DNA of 64,000 nucleotides, from the NCBI RefSeq assembly GCF_004345615.1, contig NZ_SLWK01000003.1:62001-126000 (forward strand), written 5' to 3'. Position numbers and translations under genes: made by a program. This DNA is from Natronoflexus pectinivorans (lineage in GTDB: Bacteria > Bacteroidota > Bacteroidia > Bacteroidales > Marinilabiliaceae). The notes beneath the pieces are model-generated. The model was not told the DNA's origin, did not search any database, and saw only the letters and a list, made by a program, of their open reading frames with translations. Shown here piece after piece: positions 26,919 to 35,365 of the stretch. Every line of letters begins with the position of its first letter. The first letter of the stretch is position 1.

Positions 26919-28334
26919 ATGAAGTACCATTTAGTAATATTGGGATGCCAGATGAATCAGGCCGATGCGGAGAGGGTGCAGGCGGTGATGGCAAAGATGG
27001 GTTATGAGGCAACGGAGAAAGAGGAAGATGCCAATGTAATTGGCATCATTGCCTGTTCGGTAAGGCAAAAGGCCATTGACAAGGTTTATTCCAAAATTGC
27101 CAAATGGAACAAATGGAAGAACAAAAGGAATTTAATCACTTTTGTGTCGGGGTGCATTTTACCCGATGACCATGAGAAATTCCTGAAGCTTTTCGATTTG
27201 GTTTTCGATATGAAAGAGTTGGCAACTTTTCCTGCCATGCTCAGTCAATACGGCGTTACTACGCCTGTTTCCAATTTTGGCCGACTTAACGATGATGAGT
27301 TCATTAAGGTAGCCACACCTGCATCAACCGCCGAAAAACTGGGTTTTTCCGGCTTAAAGCCTGTCTCGAAAGTTGCAGCAGCCCCTCAAACATGGGAAGT
27401 TGAGCCAGTATATAACAGCAGTTTTGAGGCTTACATTCCCATTCAGAATGGGTGTAATAAGTTCTGTACCTTTTGTGCCGTGCCATATACCCGCGGACGT
27501 GAAGTCAGCCGTCCATCAACCGATATTATAGAAGAAGCACGTGGTTTAGTTGAAAAGGGATATAAAAGCATCACCCTTTTGGGACAAAATGTGAACTCTT
27601 ACGGGTTGGATAAGAAAGGGGAGGAGCTCTCTTTCGCTCAATTGTTGGATGAATTGGGCAAAATGGCCGATGATTCCGGCAATGAAGTGTGGATTTACTT
27701 CACGTCACCACATCCGCGCGATATGTCGCGCGATGTGATTGAGGCCATTGCGCGTCATCGCTCGCTGGGTAAACAGATTCACCTGCCGGTGCAATCGGGC
27801 GATGATAAAGTGCTTATTCGCATGAATCGCAAACACAGTATGGAGCGTTATCGTGAAGTAGTGAGCTGGATTCGTGACTTGATTCCTTCCGCGACTTTGT
27901 TTACCGATATCATTGTAGGATTTACGGGTGAAACAGAAGAGCAGTTTGAAAACACCCGTGCTGCGGTTCGGGAATTCAAATATAACATGGCGTATATCGC
28001 CATGTATTCGCCACGTCCGGGTGCAGCAGCCTATGCTTGGCAGGATGATGTGCCGCATGCTGAGAAAAAGCGGCGTTATGCCGTTTTAACTTCCGATTTG
28101 GAAAAAGTTGCTGTTGAACATACCCAAAGGTTAAAAGGTGAAACAGTGCGGGTTTTAGTTCGTGGAAAAGACCGTAAAGATGGCTTTTTGAGCGGGCATA
28201 CTGAAGGAAAAATCACAGTACGTTTTGCATCGGACGACCACTCTTTGATTGGCTCTTTTGTGGATATAAGAATTGAATCGGTAAGGCCTTTTAGTACTGA
28301 AGGGGAGATGGTAAAACAAACAGTTGATGCTTGA
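26919..28334 (+). CDS. miaB: MiaB-family tRNA methylthiotransferase
   Basis: 471 residues from the ATG at 26919; an in-frame TTG at 26892 lies inside the intergenic repeat and is rejected. The N-terminal UPF0004 domain holds the auxiliary-cluster cysteines GCQMN (Cys10), ACSVR and SGC. The radical SAM motif is Cys179-NKF-Cys183-TF-Cys186, followed by PYTRGREVSRP, and a C-terminal TRAM domain (VRVLVRGKDRKDG...). The family makes 2-methylthio-N6-isopentenyladenosine at A37 of tRNA. The N-terminus and inter-domain region are more divergent than usual for MiaB, so another member of the family (RimO-, MtaB- or YqeV-like) is not fully excluded. Confidence 0.83.
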   Translation: MKYHLVILGCQMNQADAERVQAVMAKMGYEATEKEEDANVIGIIACSVRQKAIDKVYSKIAKWNKWKNKRNLITFVSGCILPDDHEKFLKLFDLVFDMKELATFPAMLSQYGVTTPVSNFGRLNDDEFIKVATPASTAEKLGFSGLKPVSKVAAAPQTWEVEPVYNSSFEAYIPIQNGCNKFCTFCAVPYTRGREVSRPSTDIIEEARGLVEKGYKSITLLGQNVNSYGLDKKGEELSFAQLLDELGKMADDSGNEVWIYFTSPHPRDMSRDVIEAIARHRSLGKQIHLPVQSGDDKVLIRMNRKHSMERYREVVSWIRDLIPSATLFTDIIVGFTGETEEQFENTRAAVREFKYNMAYIAMYSPRPGAAAYAWQDDVPHAEKKRRYAVLTSDLEKVAVEHTQRLKGETVRVLVRGKDRKDGFLSGHTEGKITVRFASDDHSLIGSFVDIRIESVRPFSTEGEMVKQTVDA

Positions 28335-28385
28335 TAAATTATAAAGGTTTTATTAGAGACTGTTTCGATTTATATCGAATTGATT

Positions 28386-28513
28386 AAAAGATCTTTAGAT
28401 AATAGATTTTTAGATTGACAGACAAGACAAAATAGAAAACCAGTTATGTCTAATCATCTTTTTAATCTATTCTATCTGTCTAAATTCTAAAGATCTATAA
28501 TCTTTAGAATTCT
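28386..28513. repeat. TAGATTTTTAGATT-type inverted repeat
   Basis: The left part (ATCTTTAGATAATAGATTTT, GACAGACAAGAC) is complementary in outline to the right part (TTTAATCTATTCTATCTGTC, TCTAAAGATCTATAATC). The 17-mer at 28465-28481 is the exact reverse complement of 14608-14624. Confidence 0.55.
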
Positions 28514-28562
28514 TAGGAAAAAAAATTAAACAGTTAATTAAATTAAGATAAACCATTATATT

Positions 28563-28829
28563 ATGCCAACAATATCAATGTTCTTCGGAATTATAATTAG
28601 GATGTATTATGCTCCAAAGGAGCATAATCCTCCGCATATTCATTGCTATTATCAGGATTTTAGGTCAACATTTAATATTCAAACTGGAGAAATTATTAAT
28701 GGCCATATGCCAGCGAAACAAATCAAGCTTATTCAGGCATGGATTGAAATTCATAAAGAAGAGTTAATGGCAGATTGGTTGTTATGTCAAAACGGAGAAA
28801 AACCATTTCAGATTGAACCTTTAAAATAA
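28563..28829 (+). CDS. DUF4160 protein, possible toxin-antitoxin partner
   Basis: 88 residues, full length for the family. It starts PTISMFFGIIIRMYYAPKEHNPPHIH, the DUF4160 signature with the HNPPH-(I/F)-H motif, then FNIQTGEIINGHMPAKQIKLIQAWI. The gene is seven bases upstream of a DUF2442 gene. This pair is often predicted as a type II toxin-antitoxin module; which partner would be toxic, and how, is not established. Confidence 0.87.
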   Translation: MPTISMFFGIIIRMYYAPKEHNPPHIHCYYQDFRSTFNIQTGEIINGHMPAKQIKLIQAWIEIHKEELMADWLLCQNGEKPFQIEPLK

Positions 28830-28836
28830 TAGTGTT

Positions 28837-29067
28837 ATGTATATAGCAGTAAAAGATGTTAAGGCGTTAGATAATTATATCCTGTTATTGACTTTTGAAA
28901 ATAATGAAGTCAAAAGATTTGATATGAAACCTTATTTACATATCTCAGTTTATCAGCAACTTAAAGACGAGAAAGTGTTTAAGTCTGTAAAGCCTAGTTT
29001 TGATACAATCGAATGGAATAAGGACATTGACATCGACCCCGAAATTCTATACTCGGAAAGCTACTAA
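28837..29067 (+). CDS. DUF2442 protein, possible toxin-antitoxin partner
   Basis: 76 residues, full length. DUF2442 features: DVKALDNYILLLTFENNEVKRFD, then MKPYLHISVYQQLKDEKVF and the C-terminal WNKDIDIDPEILYSES. It is coupled to the DUF4160 gene. The module sits between the two methylthiotransferase genes and is flanked by repeats, as is usual for mobile accessory pairs. Confidence 0.87.
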   Translation: MYIAVKDVKALDNYILLLTFENNEVKRFDMKPYLHISVYQQLKDEKVFKSVKPSFDTIEWNKDIDIDPEILYSESY

Positions 29068-29224
29068 AACAGCGCTTAAATCACGTGTTGTTGTGTAGTT
29101 AATTCCCGACTGAATAATCAAAGTTAAAGAAGAACTATCATTTTGCTATTTCTAAAACATCAATTATACCAAGGAGAAGCATAAAAGTGTTTAGTTTAAA
29201 TGGAAAGATTAACCTAATAAACTA

Positions 29225-29253
29225 AAGCTTTGCGATTTCAAATCGCAAAGCTT
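29225..29253 (+). terminator. Perfect hairpin 10 bases before the mtaB start
   Basis: AAGCTTTGCGATTT (29225-29238) pairs fully with AAATCGCAAAGCTT (29240-29253). It could end the DUF4160-DUF2442 transcript, but no U-run follows (AATCAATAAT), and it ends only ten bases before the mtaB ATG, so it could equally hide the ribosome site of mtaB. Confidence 0.6.
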
Positions 29254-29263
29254 AATCAATAAT

Positions 29264-30511
29264 ATGAAGATTGCATTTAAAACATTAGGTTGCAGGCTAA
29301 ATCAGTATGAAACTGATGCTTTGGCGGCTCAGTTTAAAGGAAATGGCTATGAGGTATCGGAGCAGGAAGATGGAGCCGATGTGGTGGTGGTGAATACCTG
29401 CACGGTCACCAATCAGAGCAACCAGAAATCAAGATACGTCATCAGTCATGCCGGTCGCATCAATCCCGATGCAAAAATGGTGATTACAGGTTGCATGGCC
29501 GAGAGCCATGCCAATCAACTGCAAAAAAAGTTTCCGCAAGCCACCGTCATCAATAACAAAGGTAAAAGCGGGATTTTTCACAGTGTGGACTCGTTGGTGA
29601 AAACCGGTAATGCTGAACTTTCCAGTGAGGATTACGACCTTTTCAGCTACCAGTCGTTCACCGAAATGTTTCATACCCGCAGTTTGATAAAAATTCAGGA
29701 TGGCTGCGATAATTTCTGTACATTTTGCATCATTCCCTTCGTTCGCGGGAGAGCCATCAGCCGTCCTGTTGAGCAGGTATTGCAGAATGTGAGGGAAGTT
29801 GTGGACAAAGGAGCTAGGGAGATTGTGCTTACCGGGGTTAACATCAGCCGTTATGAATATGATGGAGTGAAATTTTCAGGGCTGGTGGATAAAATTCTTA
29901 ATCTAGACGGTGATTTCAGGGTACGCATCAGCTCCATCGAACCCGACCGGTTCGACGACCATTTCTTTACGTTAATAGGGCATCCAAAACTTGCACCGCA
30001 CCTGCATCTTTGTCTTCAAAGTGGTTCGGAGCGCATTTTACTTCAAATGCGCCGTATGTACACGGTGAAAGATTTTTTAAACATTGTTGAAAGGGTGCGG
30101 AAAGTCGACCCTAAGTTTAATTTCACAACTGATATCATCGTGGGTTTCCCGGGAGAAACCGAGGAGGAGTTTGAAGAAACCATAAATGTGGCACGGATGG
30201 TTGGGTTCGGACACATGCATATTTTTAAATATTCGGTTCGTCAGGGAACGCGTGCAGAACGGATGCCAAATCATATTCCCGATAAGATTAAAACTGAGCG
30301 CAGTAAACGAATGCACGAGTTGGCAGAAGAGCTCACAACCGCGTATCGCACGCCATTTGATGGCACTGAGCAACGCATTCTGGTTGAGAAATGGAACGAT
30401 GGTGTGGCTTCCGGGTATAACGACTATTTTGTGCCTATGGAGTTTGCTTCCGATAACAAAAAACGTAACCGGTTTGAAGTGGTGCAGGCGAGGGTGAAGG
30501 ATTTTGAATAG
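29264..30511 (+). CDS. mtaB: tRNA t6A37 methylthiotransferase MtaB
   Basis: 415 residues. It begins MKIAFKTLGCRLNQYETDAL, the MtaB-type N-terminus, with further cluster cysteines in NTCTVTNQ and ITGCMAE. Radical SAM motif CDNFCTFCIIPFVRGRAISRP near residues 149-169; FKYSVRQGTRAERM and a short C-terminal TRAM-like region follow. It converts t6A to ms2t6A at position 37 of ANN-decoding tRNAs. Start of translation is at the ATG right after the hairpin at 29225-29253. Confidence 0.93.
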   Translation: MKIAFKTLGCRLNQYETDALAAQFKGNGYEVSEQEDGADVVVVNTCTVTNQSNQKSRYVISHAGRINPDAKMVITGCMAESHANQLQKKFPQATVINNKGKSGIFHSVDSLVKTGNAELSSEDYDLFSYQSFTEMFHTRSLIKIQDGCDNFCTFCIIPFVRGRAISRPVEQVLQNVREVVDKGAREIVLTGVNISRYEYDGVKFSGLVDKILNLDGDFRVRISSIEPDRFDDHFFTLIGHPKLAPHLHLCLQSGSERILLQMRRMYTVKDFLNIVERVRKVDPKFNFTTDIIVGFPGETEEEFEETINVARMVGFGHMHIFKYSVRQGTRAERMPNHIPDKIKTERSKRMHELAEELTTAYRTPFDGTEQRILVEKWNDGVASGYNDYFVPMEFASDNKKRNRFEVVQARVKDFE

Positions 30512-30536
30512 GGAAATAAGTGCGCCATAATAGTAT

Positions 30537-30562
30537 AAACGCGAAGACGCTGTGGCGCAGAG
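30537..30562. repeat. ACGCGAAGACGC... repeat, partial copy 2
   Basis: AAACGCGAAGACGCTGTGGC then GCAGAG is a half-copy of the element at 26844-26909. It contains an in-frame GTG that would falsely extend the next gene. Confidence 0.6.
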
Positions 30563-30602
30563 ATTAAATATATATTGTTTCAGTAATAATATAATTGAAC
30601 CC

Positions 30603-31367
30603 ATGACCATCACCATACTCGGGTCCGGGACTTCTCTCGGTGTTCCAATGATTGCCTGCAAATGTATAGTCTGCCGCTCCACCAATCCCAAGGACAAGCG
30701 ATTACGTTCTTCGGTTCTGATTCAAACAGCAGGGAAAAATATTGTCATTGATGCAGGGCCCGATTTTCGTCAACAGATGCTTGCATCGGGGATTTCTCAT
30801 CTGGATGCCATTTTGATCACTCACGCTCATAAAGACCATACCGCCGGACTGGACGATGTACGTGCCTTTAACTGGATTAATAACACACATGCCAATGTTT
30901 ATGCCGAAGCTTCGGTCATTGAAAGCATAAAGCAAGAGTTTGCATATGCCTTTTCTGAGTCTAAATATCCCGGCTTACCTGAAATCGTACTAAACAACAT
31001 TGACAATAAGCCGTTTATTGTTGATTCACTACCTGTTGTTCCCATTCGGGTTATGCATCACCGTTTGCCGGTCTTGGGGTTCAGAATAGGCGACTTTTCT
31101 TACATTACCGATGCCAATCATATTCCCGAAGGGGAATATGAAAAACTTTACGGCACTAAACTTTTGGTCATCGACGGACTGAGATACGAACCCCATATTT
31201 CTCACTTTACTCTGCAACAAGCTTTGGAGGTTATTGACCGAATCAACCCGGAAAGGGCTTATATTACGCATATTAGTCACCAGCTTGGATTACACAGCGA
31301 GGTTAATAAGACTTTACCTCCCGGAGTGGAATTGGCTTTTGATGGCTTGAGGCTGGAGCTGATATAG
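30603..31367 (+). CDS. PhnP-like metallo-beta-lactamase fold hydrolase
   Basis: 254 residues from the ATG at 30603, which gives MTITILGSGTSLGVPM, the normal family start; a GTG 51 bases upstream lies in a repeat. Metal ligands His74-x-His76-x-Asp78-His79 (THAHKDHTAG) are present, with His at VMHHRLPVLGF, DGLR and THISHQ near the C-terminus. The CKCIVC motif (19-24) is the structural zinc site of PhnP-type proteins. PhnP cleaves cyclic ribose phosphates in phosphonate use; no phn gene is nearby, so a general phosphodiesterase role is more likely. Confidence 0.88.
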   Translation: MTITILGSGTSLGVPMIACKCIVCRSTNPKDKRLRSSVLIQTAGKNIVIDAGPDFRQQMLASGISHLDAILITHAHKDHTAGLDDVRAFNWINNTHANVYAEASVIESIKQEFAYAFSESKYPGLPEIVLNNIDNKPFIVDSLPVVPIRVMHHRLPVLGFRIGDFSYITDANHIPEGEYEKLYGTKLLVIDGLRYEPHISHFTLQQALEVIDRINPERAYITHISHQLGLHSEVNKTLPPGVELAFDGLRLELI

Positions 31368-31864
31368 CAATAGATTTTTAGTCCCGAATACATCGGGACA
31401 GAATTTAGATGATAGAGTAGTGTATATTATTGAAATTTAGATTTTTGATGAGCGCCAGCAATTAGGTGACATTCTTCCTTATTAAATTTATCTGCGATAT
31501 TGCTTACGCCCTTACAGGGCTAATTACGAATTATATATGTTTTCATAGGGCTATGCCCTATGTTGATGATGTCGCCCCGTTGGGGCTATACAAAAAAATA
31601 CTCTATAATTCTATCTTCACACTTTCGAAGTTTTTCGGTTTGGGCTATGATGTTTTTGGCTAAAATTGCCATACTAACCCTGAAATGATGAAACAACCAA
31701 ACCACAGACCTGAAAGGGCGAAAGCAATTTGCAAAATAACTCAATAGGCCAACATTATCTGTCAAAGTAGAACAAATTGATTCAAATAAATCGAAACAGT
31801 CTCATAGCCTCCCCGCGCTTTTTTAAGCTTCACTCATTTTGTTTATCTTCGTAGGTCGAATCCA
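31368..31864. other. Gene-free region with mini-hairpin repeats
   Basis: 497 bases. GTCCCGAATACATCGGGAC (31381-31399) is a small inverted repeat; a second trio of mini-hairpins is at 31508-31586. A possible topB promoter, TATCTTCG (31844-31851), lies at the right end. Confidence 0.5.
31508..31586. repeat. Cluster of three mini-hairpins, copy 2
   Basis: GCCCT-TAC-AGGGC (31508-31520), AGGGC-TAT-GCCCT (31547-31559) and GCCCC-GTT-GGGGC (31574-31586): three five-base stems with three-base loops in 79 bases. Same design as 25658-25815. Confidence 0.65.
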
Positions 31865-34240
31865 ATGAATAAAAAGAACCCAATGAAGGTCTGCATAGCT
31901 GAAAAGCCCAGTGTTGCTAAAGAGCTGGCTCGTATTTTAGGTGCTACATCGCGTAAGGATGGCTATTTTGAAGGAAATGGCTACCAGGTTACGTGGACCT
32001 TCGGTCATTTGTGTACGCTTAAAGAACCGCACGATTATTTGCCAGAATGGAAGCGTTGGTCGCTTGGAACGCTTCCCATCATCCCATCCCGTTTTGGCAT
32101 AAAATTGCTCGACGACCAGGGAGTCATTAAACAATTTAAAGCCATTGAACAGCTGGTGAAAAATGCCGAAATGGTTATTAACTGTGGTGATGCCGGACAG
32201 GAGGGAGAGGTGATTCAGCGTTGGGTACTACAGAAGGCTGAATGTAAATGTCCCATTAAGCGATTGTGGATATCTTCTTTAACAGAGGAGGCTATTCGCG
32301 AGGGTTTCGAAAAACTTCATGCAGGGGAAAAATTCGACGCTTTGTATGCGGCCGGAAGTGCCCGAGCCATTGGCGACTGGCTTTTGGGAATCAATGCCAC
32401 TCGTTTGTACACTTTAAAATACGGTCAACAAGGTCAGGTTTTATCAATTGGACGGGTGCAAACCCCAACTTTGGCTCTCATCGTGGAGCGCCAAAAGGAG
32501 ATTGACAATTTCACACCGCAACCTTATTGGGAACTGAAAACTGTGTATAAGGAGGTGACCTTTAACAATTCCGAAGGACGATTTACCAATAAAGAGGAAG
32601 CCGAAAATGCCATTGAAACCATACGTGGCAAGGAGTTTGAAATCACCGGTTTTGAACGTAAAAAAGGAAAAGAAGCACCACCACGATTGTTTGATTTAAC
32701 GTCGCTGCAAGTGGAGTGCAACCGTAAATTTGGCCTTTCGGCAGATGAAACACTAAAAACCATCCAGTTGCTGTACGAAAAGAAATTGACCACCTATCCC
32801 AGGGTGGACACCACTTTTTTGAGCAACGATATGTATCCGAAAATTGGCGGTATTTTAAAAGGGTTAAAGCCCTACGAGGCTTTAACCGCTCCATTACTGG
32901 AGAAGAAAATACCAAAATCAAAAAAAGTATTCGACGATAACAAAGTCACCGACCACCACGCCATCATTCCCACCGGACAAAATCCCTCTTCATCACTAAG
33001 CAGAGATGAAAAACTGGTATTTGATATGGTGGCACGTCGTTTTATTGCTGCATTTTATCCCGATGCGGTGATTAACACCACCACGGTTGAAGGAAAAGTT
33101 GAGACAGTAAACTTTAAAGCAACAGGAAAACAGATTGTTGAACCGGGATGGCGAGTGGTGCTAAAACAGGCCGGCTCAGGAAAAGGCGATGATGCTGTTT
33201 TACCTGAATTTACCAAAGGAGAGAGAGGGCTTCATGAGCCTGATTTGCAGGAAAAGGAGACTCAGCCCCCAAAACCCTTCACCGAAGCCACATTGCTGAG
33301 AGCTATGGAGACTGCCGGAAAACAGGTGGATGACGAAGAGTTACGTGATGTGATGAAGGAGAACGGAATTGGTCGTCCCTCTACTCGTGCAGCCATCATC
33401 GAAACGCTATTCAAACGAAAATACATCACCAAAAACCGAAAAAGCCTTGCGCCAACCATTACCGGCATGCAGTTGATAGATACCATTCGGAATGAATCGG
33501 TGAAATCGGCAGAACTTACCGGACAATGGGAGAAAAAGCTGAGGGATATTGAACATGGGGAATACGATGCAGGGGAGTTTATGAATGAACTGAAGCAAAT
33601 GGTATCAGACATTGTTCATACGGTTCGTCGTGAGCCTACCATACAGAGAATTGATGTAGTTGAGGAGGAGGATGGCAGTAAACGCAAGAAGGAAACTTCA
33701 GATGCAGAAAAATCTGACGGGGGTAAATGTCCTCGTTGCAATGAAGGCTTGATGCTTAAGGGGAAACAGGCGTGGGGATGCTCCCGATACAAAGAGGGTT
33801 GCCAAACGGTGGTGCCGTTTGTTTTTATGGGAAAGCAAATCACTCCAAACCAAATGGAAACGCTCTTCAAAAAGGGCAAAACTTCTCTTATCAAAGGATT
33901 CGAGGAAAATGGTGAAAAGGTTGATGGCATGTTAACCCTTGATGAAAACTATCAATTGCAACTGGAAAAGGAGGAAGCGCCTGAGTGGAAATGCCCAAAA
34001 TGTGGCGAAGGGTTAATTATTAAAGGCCGTTCGGCCTATGGTTGCAACAGATATACCCAAGGTTGCAAAGTGCTTATCCCTTTTGAATATATGGGCAAAA
34101 AACTGACCGAAAAACAGGTGCAGGACTTGGTATTGAAAGGTAAAACCAACCAACTAAAAGGTTTTACTGATGCTGATGGTAATCCAAAGGAGGGGAAACT
34201 GACGTGGAATGGAGATTTTCAGGTGGTTTTGGAAGCGTAA
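31865..34240 (+). CDS. topB: DNA topoisomerase III
   Basis: 791 residues. TOPRIM domain starts KVCIAEKPSVAKELARILG and has NCGDAGQEGEVIQRW. The catalytic tyrosine is in TTYPRVDTTFLS near residue 310. RPSTRAAIIETLFKRKYI near 499 is a further family block. Two tandem C-terminal zinc-finger-like repeats follow (CPRCNEGLMLKGKQAWGCSR and CPKCGEGLIIKGRSAYGCNR), each with a GCxxxxPF(V/E)(F/Y)MGK tail. It relaxes and decatenates DNA by single-strand passage. The second ATG at 31883 (MKVCIAEK) is a good alternative start because the likely promoter leaves only a few bases before 31865. Its 3' end overlaps the convergent capA-like gene by 22 bases. Confidence 0.94.
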   Translation: MNKKNPMKVCIAEKPSVAKELARILGATSRKDGYFEGNGYQVTWTFGHLCTLKEPHDYLPEWKRWSLGTLPIIPSRFGIKLLDDQGVIKQFKAIEQLVKNAEMVINCGDAGQEGEVIQRWVLQKAECKCPIKRLWISSLTEEAIREGFEKLHAGEKFDALYAAGSARAIGDWLLGINATRLYTLKYGQQGQVLSIGRVQTPTLALIVERQKEIDNFTPQPYWELKTVYKEVTFNNSEGRFTNKEEAENAIETIRGKEFEITGFERKKGKEAPPRLFDLTSLQVECNRKFGLSADETLKTIQLLYEKKLTTYPRVDTTFLSNDMYPKIGGILKGLKPYEALTAPLLEKKIPKSKKVFDDNKVTDHHAIIPTGQNPSSSLSRDEKLVFDMVARRFIAAFYPDAVINTTTVEGKVETVNFKATGKQIVEPGWRVVLKQAGSGKGDDAVLPEFTKGERGLHEPDLQEKETQPPKPFTEATLLRAMETAGKQVDDEELRDVMKENGIGRPSTRAAIIETLFKRKYITKNRKSLAPTITGMQLIDTIRNESVKSAELTGQWEKKLRDIEHGEYDAGEFMNELKQMVSDIVHTVRREPTIQRIDVVEEEDGSKRKKETSDAEKSDGGKCPRCNEGLMLKGKQAWGCSRYKEGCQTVVPFVFMGKQITPNQMETLFKKGKTSLIKGFEENGEKVDGMLTLDENYQLQLEKEEAPEWKCPKCGEGLIIKGRSAYGCNRYTQGCKVLIPFEYMGKKLTEKQVQDLVLKGKTNQLKGFTDADGNPKEGKLTWNGDFQVVLEA

Positions 34241-35358
34241 TTCATTTTTAATGAATTAATAAGCTTATAATAAAAGGCTCCGAGGAAAACAGAACGTTGA
34301 TTTTTATCTAATAAAATAGCCAGTATTCTTTTGTAGGTCTTTATTGAAAATAAAATTCTTAAGGCACTTTGGTTTCGCAATAACTGATTTCCAACTGCTT
34401 GCTGTTCTGTAATATTTCTATTATATATTACTCTGTAAGCATCTTTGATCCATTTATTATAATACCTATCAAATCGGGAAATGCGATCTATATGGTTTAT
34501 AAAATCATCTGTATGAATCTTGATGGAACCACTTGAATAATCTATCTTTATTGGTGTCATGCAGTATGAAAATTTGTCCTTTAAAAACTCCATATTTAAA
34601 ATAGCGCTTTCATTGACATAATCATATATCCGGTGATTCTCAATGTCAAAGACAAAATTTCCAAGGGAATAAAATATTAATGTGTTATTAACTGTTTCAG
34701 CCCCTTGAAACGTATGTGAGTGATGTCCTATGATGATGTCAAGTTCATTTATACTTGATAATTTCTTTAAATAGGATCGCTTTTCGGGAGAAGGGTATAT
34801 AGTATATTCCTCTCCACCATGAAAATTGAGGACTACATAATCAGCCTTTTGTTTAGCCTCAATAACTTTATCTTTTATCAGAGAAAAAGTTCTTGACGAG
34901 AATACTCCTTCAGAGCTTTTACTTGCATTTTTAATGGAATGATCGCAAATACCTATTAAAGCAACTATTACATAGTTGTTTTTTAAATAAACAATATTTG
35001 ATGCCTCATGTATGTTTTTTCCAGCTCCAAAGTAAAAGGAATTGTATTCCTCAATTTTATTTACAGTATCTGAAAATCCATTAATTCCACAATCGAAAAT
35101 ATGGTTGTTTGCGAGATTAAATACTCTAATATTTCGATTACTAAGATAATTAATGGTATTTCCCGGACTTTTCACCACTATATTTTGGCAGGCATCAGTT
35201 GTTGCACCTTCCAGATTGCAAATGACATAATCTTTTTTCGATAAAAGCTTTTTAATTTCGTCAGTAAATATCTCTTTATTGTCAGATATTTTTTGATGAA
35301 ATATACCTGTAACGCTCAAATCCCCTGTAAATGATATATTCAATGAGTTATTGTCCAT
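34219..35358 (-). CDS. CapA-family (poly-gamma-glutamate capsule type) protein
   Basis: 379 residues. PGA_cap metallophosphoesterase-like blocks: SFTGDLSVTG near residue 9, ICNLEGATTD near 47, FNLANNHIFDCGINGFSDT near 80-98, VLNFHGGEEYTIYPSPEK near 173 and IIGHHSHTFQGAE near 204. No signal peptide or membrane anchor is evident, so localisation is unclear. CapA proteins take part in capsule polymer export or attachment. It is the last gene of a run with a flippase and an AsnB-like gene and is seven bases from the flippase. Its last seven codons lie inside the 3' end of topB on the other strand. DNA is AT-rich. Confidence 0.85.
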   Translation of the reverse strand: MDNNSLNISFTGDLSVTGIFHQKISDNKEIFTDEIKKLLSKKDYVICNLEGATTDACQNIVVKSPGNTINYLSNRNIRVFNLANNHIFDCGINGFSDTVNKIEEYNSFYFGAGKNIHEASNIVYLKNNYVIVALIGICDHSIKNASKSSEGVFSSRTFSLIKDKVIEAKQKADYVVLNFHGGEEYTIYPSPEKRSYLKKLSSINELDIIIGHHSHTFQGAETVNNTLIFYSLGNFVFDIENHRIYDYVNESAILNMEFLKDKFSYCMTPIKIDYSSGSIKIHTDDFINHIDRISRFDRYYNKWIKDAYRVIYNRNITEQQAVGNQLLRNQSALRILFSIKTYKRILAILLDKNQRSVFLGAFYYKLINSLKMNYASKTT

Positions 35359-35365
35359 CTTTGTA

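Noticed and set aside
30077-30697. Open frame of 206 codons antisense to mtaB and the metallo-hydrolase
   Set aside because: It spans the 3' end of one supported gene, a repeat and the start of another, with no recognisable domain.
31466-31663. 65-codon frame in the gap before topB
   Set aside because: It runs through the mini-hairpin repeat and has no plausible start signal or family.
32168-32230. Missing second Asp in the topoisomerase TOPRIM motif (GDAGQEGE instead of GDPDREG)
   Set aside because: DAG-x-EGE is a usual form in many bacterial topoisomerase III proteins, so it does not suggest loss of function.
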